Below, piece by piece: positions 1-6,453 of a stretch of 14,970 nt of DNA; within the stretch, counting starts at the first letter, position 1; each line of letters begins with the position of its first letter. The notes below the pieces were generated by a model. The model was not told where the DNA came from. It saw nothing but the letters and a program-made list of their open reading frames with translations, and did no database searches. Both the position numbers and the translations under genes were made by a program. The stretch is taken from NCBI GenBank assembly GCA_964415605.1, contig CAYQBA010000120.1, forward strand, positions 1-14,970. The letters run 5' to 3'. This stretch comes from UCB3 sp964415605. Its GTDB lineage: Bacteria; Chloroflexota; Anaerolineae; Epilineales; Epilineaceae.

Positions 1-581
<581 letters not shown>

Positions 582-594
582 GTCGCGCGTTCCC

Positions 595-2574
595 CTACTT
601 GTAGCTGCGCACGGCGAGCGGGATGTTGTCGAACACCAGCGGCTCCTTCAGCAGCACCGGCGACCCATCCGGGTCGTGGCGCCAGGCCGCGACGTAGCTG
701 AAGGCGGCGTCGTCGCGCAGCGCCTCGCCGTCCGGCGTCTGGCTCTCCTCGCGGAAGTGCCCCCCGCAGCTCTCGGTGCGGTGCAGCGCGTCGGTGACGA
801 TCAGCTCGGCCAGCTCGAGGAAGTCCGCCACGCGCCCCGCCTTCTCGAGCTCCTGGTTGAGCTCGCCGCCCTCGCCCGGCACGCGCACGTCGCGCCAGAA
901 CGCCTCGCGCAGCGCCGGGATCCGCTCGAGCGCCGTTCGCAGGCCGGCGTCGTCGCGCGCCATGCCGCAGTGGTCCCACATCAGCTTGCCGAGCTCGCGG
1001 TGGAACGTGCTCACCGTCCGCGAGCCGTTGATCGAAAGGAGCCGGCGCGCGCGGTCCTCGACCTCGGCGTTCGCCGCCCGGAAGGCCGGGTGCTCCGTGG
1101 TGACGGGCGCCGCTCCGGCGCGCGCCAGGTAGTCCGGCACCGTCGCCGGCAGGACGAAGTAGCCGTCGGCCAGCCCCTGCATGAGCGCGCTGGCGCCGAG
1201 GCGGTTGGCGCCGTGGTCGGAGAAGTTCGCCTCGCCGCCGACGAACAGCCCCGGCACGTTGCTCATGAGGTTGTAGTCCACCCACAACCCGCCCATCGTG
1301 TAGTGCACGGCCGGGAAGATGCGCATCGGCACGCGGTACGGGTTCTCGCCCGTGATGTCCTCGTACATCTCCATCAGGTTGCCGTAGCGCGCGCGGATGA
1401 CATCTTCGCCCAGGCGGCGGATGGCGTCGCCGAGGTCGAGGTAGACCCCGAGCCCGCCCGGGCCGACGCCGCGGCCCTCGTCGCACACGCGCTTGGCGGC
1501 GCGCGACGCGATGTCGCGCGGCGCCAGGTTGCCGAAGGTCGGGTACATCCGCTCGAGGTAGTAGTCGCGCTCGTGCTCCGGGATGTCGCCGGGCGCCCGC
1601 GTGTCGCCGGGCTTCACGGGCACCCAGCAGCGGCCGTCGTTGCGCACCGACTCGCTCATCAGCGTCAGCTTGCTCTGGTAGTCGCCCTTGACCGGGATGC
1701 ACGTCGGGTGGATCTGGACGAAGCATGGGTTGGCGAAGAGCGCCCCGCGCTTGTGGGCGCGCCAGATGGCGGTGGCGTTGGCGCCGCGCGCGTACGTCGA
1801 GAGGTTGAACACGTTGCCGTAGCCGCCGGTGCACAGCACCACCGCGTCGGCCGCGTGCGGCTCGATCTCGCCGGTGACGAGGTTGCGCGCGATCACGCCG
1901 CGCGCCACGCCGTCGACGAGCACGAGGTCGAGCATCTCGTGGCGGCCGTACATCGCCACGGCGCCGCGCTCGATCTGGCGCTCGAGGGCCTGGTAGACGC
2001 CGAGCAGGAGCTGCTGGCCCGTCTGGCCGCGGGCGTAGAACGTGCGCGCCACCTGCGCCCCGCCGAACGACCGCGTGTCGAGCAGCCCGCCGTACTCGCG
2101 GGCGAACGGCACGCCGACCGCCACGCACTGGTCGATGATGTTGAGCGACAGCTCGGCCAGCCGGTGCACGTTGGCCTCGCGGGCGCGGAAGTCGCCGCCC
2201 TTGACGGTGTCGTAGAACAGCCGGTAGACGCTGTCGCCGTCATTGCGGTAGTTCTTGGCGGCGTTGATGCCGCCCTGCGCCGCGATGCTGTGGGCCCGGC
2301 GCGGGCTGTCCTGGTAGCAGAAGCACTTGACGTGGTAGCCCAGCTCGCCCAGCGCCGCCGCCGCGCCGCCGCCCGCCAGCCCCGAGCCCACCACCACGAC
2401 GGTGTACTTGCGCCGGTTGGCCGGGTTGAGCAGCTTCATCGCGAAGCGGTGCTTCTGCCACTTCGCGTCGATCGGCCCCGGCGGCACGTGGCCGTCGAGC
2501 GGCTCGTCCGACTCGGCCCATGGGGGGGCCGCGGTCATGCGCTTGATCCTCGGCGCCTGCATCACGTCGGTCAT
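595..2574 (-). CDS. sdhA: Succinate dehydrogenase / fumarate reductase flavoprotein subunit
   Basis: Catalytic subunit that oxidises succinate to fumarate on covalent FAD (TCA cycle, complex II). The 659-residue product has the dinucleotide-binding GSGLAGGGAA (63-72). HSIAAQGGIN follows, with H95 as the probable covalent FAD attachment. QIHPT is at about 287-291, the probable catalytic arginine is R353 in LAPRDIASR, HYTMGG is at about 424, and GANRLGASAL at about 455. The C-terminal ESCGGHFREE segment is typical of the family, and the length is normal for B-type SdhA. I chose the ATG at 2572-2574. The in-frame GTG at 2584-2586 lies inside the sequence GAGGTGA, which serves as Shine-Dalgarno for the ATG, so the GTG is unlikely to be the start. 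It lies 106 nt after sdhC and 13 nt before sdhB, the usual C-A-B order. Nothing looks broken. Confidence 0.97.
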   Translation of the reverse strand: MTDVMQAPRIKRMTAAPPWAESDEPLDGHVPPGPIDAKWQKHRFAMKLLNPANRRKYTVVVVGSGLAGGGAAAALGELGYHVKCFCYQDSPRRAHSIAAQGGINAAKNYRNDGDSVYRLFYDTVKGGDFRAREANVHRLAELSLNIIDQCVAVGVPFAREYGGLLDTRSFGGAQVARTFYARGQTGQQLLLGVYQALERQIERGAVAMYGRHEMLDLVLVDGVARGVIARNLVTGEIEPHAADAVVLCTGGYGNVFNLSTYARGANATAIWRAHKRGALFANPCFVQIHPTCIPVKGDYQSKLTLMSESVRNDGRCWVPVKPGDTRAPGDIPEHERDYYLERMYPTFGNLAPRDIASRAAKRVCDEGRGVGPGGLGVYLDLGDAIRRLGEDVIRARYGNLMEMYEDITGENPYRVPMRIFPAVHYTMGGLWVDYNLMSNVPGLFVGGEANFSDHGANRLGASALMQGLADGYFVLPATVPDYLARAGAAPVTTEHPAFRAANAEVEDRARRLLSINGSRTVSTFHRELGKLMWDHCGMARDDAGLRTALERIPALREAFWRDVRVPGEGGELNQELEKAGRVADFLELAELIVTDALHRTESCGGHFREESQTPDGEALRDDAAFSYVAAWRHDPDGSPVLLKEPLVFDNIPLAVRSYK

Positions 2575-2638
2575 GGTCGTCTTCACCTCGGTCGTCGGCC
2601 GCGGGGGCGGCGCCGGCGCGCCCCGCCGCGGCGGTCGC

Positions 2639-2663
2639 CGGGCGGGCCACCCGGGCCCGCCCG
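2639..2663. repeat. GC-rich hairpin between sdhC and sdhA
   Basis: A perfect 10-bp inverted repeat (2639-2648 against 2654-2663, 5-nt loop ACCCG) occupies the 106-nt gap between the sdhC stop and the sdhA start. No T-tract follows it on the minus strand, so it is not a classical intrinsic terminator. It could be a transcript-processing or stabilising element, or a weak attenuator. In DNA this GC-rich some hairpins arise by chance. Confidence 0.4.
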
Positions 2664-2680
2664 CTTCGGGATCGCGGGCC

Positions 2681-3367
2681 TCAGCGCATGAAGCCCAGCA
2701 GGATCGACAGCGGCACCAGCACGAAGCCCCCGGCGACCACCAGCGCCAGGGCCTGGCCGGCCCGCCGGATCGCGCTCGAGCGGTCGAACACGTCGACGCC
2801 CAGCGTCTGGAATACGCTCCACGTACCGTGGTACAGGTGCAGGCCGAGCGCGACCATGGCCGTCAGGTAGAAGGCCCCGGCCAGCGGCCGGCCCAGGCCG
2901 ACCACGAGGTTGTGGAAGACGTCGCCTTCGCGGAACGCTGGGTGCACCGTGCCGGCGGTCATGTGCAGCACGTGGTACACCACGAACATCAGGATGAACA
3001 GCCCCCCCCACCACATCGACCGCGCGGGCACGTCGGTCTGGACGTAGCCGCGGCGCTGGTAGTCGACCGGCCGGCTGGCGCGGTTGATGCGGCGGAGCTG
3101 GACGGCCGTGGCCACGTGGAGCACCAGGGCCGCCACCAGCACCACCCGCACCAGCCACAGGACGCCGGCGTAGCCCACGACGTCCTGGCCGAAGACGCGC
3201 AGGAAGTGCGCCCAGGCGTTGATGGTCCCCAGCCCGTCGCCGGCCCCGGCGAAGAACTTGAGGTTGCCGAACATGTGGAGCACCACGTAGCCGACCCAGA
3301 TCAGGCCGGTCACGGCCATCACGATCTTCTTGCCGACGGTGGTGCGATAGGCGGACAGGATTGCCAT
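2681..3367 (-). CDS. sdhC: Succinate dehydrogenase cytochrome b558 membrane subunit
   Basis: Membrane anchor that binds heme b and quinone and docks SdhA/SdhB. The 228-residue protein has about five hydrophobic segments, near residues 15-35, 65-90, 120-140, 160-180 and 205-225. Candidate heme-ligand histidines are spread over them: H31 (VVLHMFGNL), H84 (LVLHVATAV), H132/H135 (VYHVLHMT) and H177/H180 (LGLHLYHGTW). This is the single-polypeptide di-heme cytochrome b type found in B-type complex II, and I see no separate sdhD. The N-terminal AYRTTVGKKIVMAVTGL and the LHLYHGTWSVFQTLG motif are characteristic of the b558 family. GGAAGG lies 8 nt upstream of the ATG. The gene follows the transketolase C-terminal gene by 43 nt on the same strand and is the first of the sdhCAB set. 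Confidence 0.94.
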   Translation of the reverse strand: MAILSAYRTTVGKKIVMAVTGLIWVGYVVLHMFGNLKFFAGAGDGLGTINAWAHFLRVFGQDVVGYAGVLWLVRVVLVAALVLHVATAVQLRRINRASRPVDYQRRGYVQTDVPARSMWWGGLFILMFVVYHVLHMTAGTVHPAFREGDVFHNLVVGLGRPLAGAFYLTAMVALGLHLYHGTWSVFQTLGVDVFDRSSAIRRAGQALALVVAGGFVLVPLSILLGFMR

Positions 3368-3412
3368 GGTCTTGACCTTCCGTTTGCGGGTCCGCGGCGC
3401 GCCGGGCGGGCG

Positions 3413-4369
3413 CTAGCCGAGCACCCTTCGGGCCTCGGCCGCGATGGCCGCGGCGCCCAGGCCATATTTCTCGAGCAGATCGTCAGGCTTGCCGCTCTCG
3501 GCGTAGGTGTCGTCCAGGCCGATGAAGCCCATCCGGCACGGCGCCTCGCGCGCGACGACGCGGGCCACCACGCTGCCCAGGCCGCCGTCCAGGAGGTGGC
3601 TCTCCGCCGTCACGATGCCCCGCGTCTCGCGCGCGGCGGCCACGATCGCGGCCCGGTCGATCGGCTTGATGGTGTGCATGTCCAGCACGCGGGCCTGGAT
3701 GCCGGACGCGGCCAGCACGTGGGCGGCTTCCAGGGCGGCCGCCACCATGAGGCCCGTGCCGATGAGCGTCACATCCCGCCCCTCGCGCAGGACCTCGGCC
3801 CGGCCGATCCGCAGGTCGGGCTCGGCGGGGTAGATCACCGGCACCTTCGGGCGGCCGGTGCGCATGTACACCGGCCCGACGTGCTCGATCATCTGCCGCG
3901 TCAGCACCCGCGCGCTCGCGGCGTCGGCCGGCGACAGCACCACCATGCCGGGGACGGCGCACATCAGCGCCACGTCCTCGATGCCCATCTGGCTCGGCCC
4001 GTCCTCGCCGATCGAGATGCCGCAATGGCTGCCGACGAGCTTGACGTTGGCGTGCGCGAACCCCACGCACATCCGGATCTGGTCGAACCCGTTGCACGTC
4101 AGGAACGCCGCGAAGCTGGCGGTGACGGCGATGTGGCCGGACAGCGCCAGCCCCGCCGCCACGCCGACCATGTTGCTCTCGGCGATCCCGACGTTGAAGA
4201 AGCGCTCCGGGTAGCGCCGCCCGAACCACTCGGTGTACGTCGAGTTCCCGACGTCGCCGTCGACGACGACGAGCGACGGGTAGGCCGCGCCGAGGTCCGC
4301 CAGCGTCTCGCCGAACGCGGCGCGCGTCGCGTCGCCGAGCGGCAGGCCGATGCCCGCGCCGATGTTCAT
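3413..4369 (-). CDS. Transketolase, C-terminal (pyrimidine-binding) subunit
   Basis: Second half of a split transketolase. It is expected to pair with the product of the adjoining upstream gene to move two-carbon ketol units between sugar phosphates (non-oxidative pentose phosphate pathway) using thiamine diphosphate. The 318 residues start with a family-typical segment. FNVGIAESNMVG (58-69) contains the probable cofactor-activating glutamate E64, and GEDGPSQMGIED (121-132) is the conserved loop of the pyrimidine domain. The C-terminal domain (from about 190) carries VLDMHTIKPID and GGLGSVVA. The frame stays open upstream to 4864, but the ATG at 4367-4369 overlaps the stop of the N-terminal gene as ATGA, and the upstream part only shadows that gene. 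Such halves resemble the E1 alpha/beta and Dxs folds, but GIAE followed by the GEDGPSQ loop fits transketolase best. Confidence 0.93.
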   Translation of the reverse strand: MNIGAGIGLPLGDATRAAFGETLADLGAAYPSLVVVDGDVGNSTYTEWFGRRYPERFFNVGIAESNMVGVAAGLALSGHIAVTASFAAFLTCNGFDQIRMCVGFAHANVKLVGSHCGISIGEDGPSQMGIEDVALMCAVPGMVVLSPADAASARVLTRQMIEHVGPVYMRTGRPKVPVIYPAEPDLRIGRAEVLREGRDVTLIGTGLMVAAALEAAHVLAASGIQARVLDMHTIKPIDRAAIVAAARETRGIVTAESHLLDGGLGSVVARVVAREAPCRMGFIGLDDTYAESGKPDDLLEKYGLGAAAIAAEARRVLG

Positions 4370-5208
4370 GCGCCCTCGATCTCGCGGATGGCCCGCTCGG
4401 CCTCGTCGGGCTTCAGCGGCACGCCGTGGAACTTGTTGCCGGGGTCGTTCTCGATCTGCGAAACGCCGAAGCCCTTGACGGTGCGGGCGATGATCACCGC
4501 CGGCCGGCCCTCGACGGCGACGGCGGCGTCGAGCGCGTCGAAGATCGCGCCCCAGTCGTGCCCGTCGATCTCGAACGTCGCCCACCCGAAGGCGCGCCAC
4601 TTGTCGGCCAGCGGCTCCAGGGGCAGCACCGCGTCGCTGGCGCCGGTCTGCTGCATGCCGTTGCGGTCGACGATCGCCACGAGGTTGTCGGTGGCGTACT
4701 TGGCGGCGGCCATGGCCGCCTCCCACACCTGCCCCTCGTCGATCTCGCCGTCGCCGGTCAGGACGAACGTCCGGAACCCCCGCCCCTGCACCCGCGCGGC
4801 CAGGGCCATGCCTAGGCCAAGCGACAGCCCCTGGCCGAGCGAGCCGGTCGAGGCCTCGACCCACGGCAGCCGCCGCGCGTTGGGATGGCCCTCGAGCGGG
4901 CTGCCGATGGTCCGCAGGTCCATGAGACGCGCGGTGGGAAACGCGCCGCGCTCGGCCAGCGCGGCGTACAGGATCGGCGCGCCGTGGCCCTTGCTGAGCA
5001 CGAACCGGTCGCGGTCCGGCCAGTCCGGGCGCGCCACGTCGTAGCGCAGGACGTCGCCGAAGTACAGCGCGGTGACGAGGTGCGACGCGCTGAGGCAGGT
5101 CGAGGGGTGGCCGCTACCGGCCGCGGTCGTCATGCGAATGCTCCAGACGGCGAGCCGGCGCCGGATCCCCTCGAGCGCGTCGGTGTCGCGCCCGACCGTC
5201 AACCCCAT
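4366..5208 (-). CDS. Transketolase, N-terminal (diphosphate-binding) subunit
   Basis: First half of the split transketolase, carrying the diphosphate- and metal-binding side of the thiamine diphosphate site. In the 280-residue product, GSGHPSTCLSASH (31-43) and SKGHGAPILYA (72-82) supply conserved histidines. TGSLGQGLS lies near 121. The TPP motif runs from GDGEIDEGQVWEAAM (152-166) to the metal-ligand region VDRNGMQQTG (180-189, N183). KFHGVP (259-264) closes the domain. The length matches free-standing N-terminal subunits. The start at 5206-5208 lies only 3 nt after the gcvH stop and has a weak ribosome site (GAGGGCTAGGGC), which suggests translational coupling to gcvH. Its own stop overlaps the start of the C-terminal subunit (ATGA), as expected for subunits made in equal amounts. 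Confidence 0.94.
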   Translation of the reverse strand: MGLTVGRDTDALEGIRRRLAVWSIRMTTAAGSGHPSTCLSASHLVTALYFGDVLRYDVARPDWPDRDRFVLSKGHGAPILYAALAERGAFPTARLMDLRTIGSPLEGHPNARRLPWVEASTGSLGQGLSLGLGMALAARVQGRGFRTFVLTGDGEIDEGQVWEAAMAAAKYATDNLVAIVDRNGMQQTGASDAVLPLEPLADKWRAFGWATFEIDGHDWGAIFDALDAAVAVEGRPAVIIARTVKGFGVSQIENDPGNKFHGVPLKPDEAERAIREIEGA

Positions 5209-5211
5209 GCC

Positions 5212-5598
5212 CTAGCCCTCGGCCGTCAGCGCGGTGTAGGCCTCGGCGTCGAGCAGCCCGTCGAGCTCGGCCGCGTCGGCCGGCCGCACCACGACCATCC
5301 AGCCGTCGCCGTAGGGGTCGGCGTTGACGAGCTCGGGGTGGTCGACGAGCTTCGCGTTGACCTCCACCACCGTGCCGGTGAGCGGGCTGTAGAGATCGCT
5401 CGCGGCCTTGACGCTCTCGACCACGCCGAACGGCTTGCCGGCCCGGACGGTCGTCCCCACGGCCGGCACGTCGACGTACACGACGTCGCCGAGCTGGTTC
5501 TGGGCGTAGGCGGTGATGCCGACCCGCGCCAGGCCGTCGGCGGCGACGTCGAGCCACTCGTGCTCGGCGGTGTATCTCAGGTGGGCGGGTATGGTCAT
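5212..5598 (-). CDS. gcvH: Glycine cleavage system H protein (lipoyl carrier)
   Basis: Small lipoylated shuttle protein that carries the aminomethyl group between the P, T and L proteins of the glycine cleavage system, and in some bacteria hands lipoyl groups to other enzymes. The 128-residue length is typical. The lipoyl-domain signature FGVVESVKAASDLYSP places the modified lysine at K64. The YTAEHEWL start, the QLGDVVYVDVP strand and the DPYGDGWM end are all diagnostic. The ATG at 5596-5598 was chosen because the family always begins a few residues before HEW; the frame is open further upstream but that part is not conserved. GGAG occurs 11 nt before the ATG. It is probably the first gene of the minus-strand operon. 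No gcvT or gcvP gene is visible nearby, so its partners are encoded elsewhere or it serves another lipoyl pathway. Confidence 0.96.
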   Translation of the reverse strand: MTIPAHLRYTAEHEWLDVAADGLARVGITAYAQNQLGDVVYVDVPAVGTTVRAGKPFGVVESVKAASDLYSPLTGTVVEVNAKLVDHPELVNADPYGDGWMVVVRPADAAELDGLLDAEAYTALTAEG

Positions 5599-5697
5599 CG
5601 TGGGCACCACTCCATCGGGGTTGGCGGCGCCGCGCGGCGGCGGCGTTCGGCGGCGACCGAAACGGGGACCGGCGGCTGGCGCCGGGCCCGGGCGGAA

Positions 5698-5726
5698 AGC
5701 ATAAACCGGAACCCGGAAAAGGTAAA
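5698..5726 (-). promoter_or_regulatory. Candidate sigma70-type promoter for the gcvH-transketolase-sdh block
   Basis: Read on the minus strand, TTTACC (5721-5726) and TATGCT (5698-5703) are separated by exactly 17 nt. Each hexamer matches the consensus at four of six positions. The pair lies in an A/T-richer island of an otherwise very GC-rich intergenic region and would start transcription near 5691, giving a leader of about 90 nt before gcvH. I see no recognisable riboswitch in that leader. The element is inferred from pattern only. Confidence 0.45.
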
Positions 5727-5782
5727 GGAATCCCGGGCGTGCCCGCGCTGGCCGCGGCCCCCCCGTTGCGGCATACTTGCGG

Positions 5783-5813
5783 CCGGCCCGCCGGCAGTCG
5801 GCGAGCGGGCCGG
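5783..5813 (+). promoter_or_regulatory. Hairpin just upstream of the coiled-coil/cyclase operon
   Basis: A perfect 9-bp inverted repeat (5783-5791 and 5805-5813), with a smaller GCCG/CGGC stem inside its loop, lies immediately before the ribosome binding site GGAGGGG (5819-5825) of the gene starting at 5836. A -10-like CATACT stands at 5772-5777 without a convincing -35. If transcription starts just after it, the hairpin would form at the very 5' end of the mRNA. It could stabilise the mRNA, be an operator, or be chance in GC-rich DNA. Confidence 0.3.
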
Positions 5814-5835
5814 ACCGCGGAGGGGACGAAGAGCC

Positions 5836-6453
5836 ATGGTGGTGACGCGCGAACGGCAGCGCCAGCCAGACGGGCCACCGCCGGACGCCTGGGCGCCCGA
5901 CACGCCCGACGAGCCGGAGCACGCGCTGCGGCTGGCCCGCGCCGAGGTGTGCCAGCTCCAGGACGCCGTGCGCGCCCTGCGTGAGCGGCTGGCGGCCGAG
6001 GCGGCGGCGGCCGCCGCGCGCGAGGCCGCGGCCGAAGCGGCGGGCGCGCGGGCGCTGGCCGAGGCCCGGGCCACCATCGCCCAGCTGCGCGAGGCGCTCG
6101 AGGCGCAGCGCCGCGAGGCGGAAGGCGACCTGCGCCGGGCGCACGTGGCCTCCAGCCAGGAGTCGACCGAGCTCAGAGACACCATCGCCAACCTCCGGCG
6201 GGTCCTCGAGGCGCAGCGCGCCGAGGACGAGGCGCGCCACGCGGCGGCCATGGCCGCCGCGGCGCGCGACGCCCAGCACCACCAGGCGCAGATCCGCGCG
6301 CTCCGGCGCGAGCTCGAGGCGGCGAACCTGTCCCACGCTGACGCGGTCGACGCGCTGGGCCGCGAGCACGCCCAGGCGGTCCGGCAGCTCGAGGCGACGG
6401 TGCGCGCGCTCCGCGAGCGGCTCGAGGCGCCCGGCACCGGGGGCGAGGCATGA
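5836..6453 (+). CDS. Small coiled-coil protein, translationally coupled to an adenylate cyclase
   Basis: A 205-residue protein with no recognised enzymatic domain. After a proline/aspartate-rich head (about 1-28), residues 30-198 are Ala/Arg/Glu-rich with leucines at heptad-like spacing and no proline, so a long coiled coil is expected. There are internal echoes: TIAQLREALEAQR (80-92) and TIANLRRVLEAQR (116-128) are near copies, and VRALRERL occurs at both ends (45-52 and 189-196). The only cysteine is C39. There is no signal peptide or membrane segment. I chose the ATG at 5836 because GGAGGGG stands 10 nt upstream, although the frame is open further back. Its stop overlaps the cyclase start (ATGA at 6450-6453), so the two are made together. 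A role as scaffold, dimerisation partner or regulator of the cyclase is inference from that coupling alone. Confidence 0.8.
   Translation: MVVTRERQRQPDGPPPDAWAPDTPDEPEHALRLARAEVCQLQDAVRALRERLAAEAAAAAAREAAAEAAGARALAEARATIAQLREALEAQRREAEGDLRRAHVASSQESTELRDTIANLRRVLEAQRAEDEARHAAAMAAAARDAQHHQAQIRALRRELEAANLSHADAVDALGREHAQAVRQLEATVRALRERLEAPGTGGEA

Noticed and set aside
2584..2586. GTG as the sdhA start
   Set aside because: The GTG is part of the GAGGTGA ribosome site for the ATG at 2572-2574.
5599..5691. A glycine riboswitch in the gcvH leader
   Set aside because: The leader of about 90 nt lacks the conserved glycine-aptamer core and is too short for the usual tandem form.
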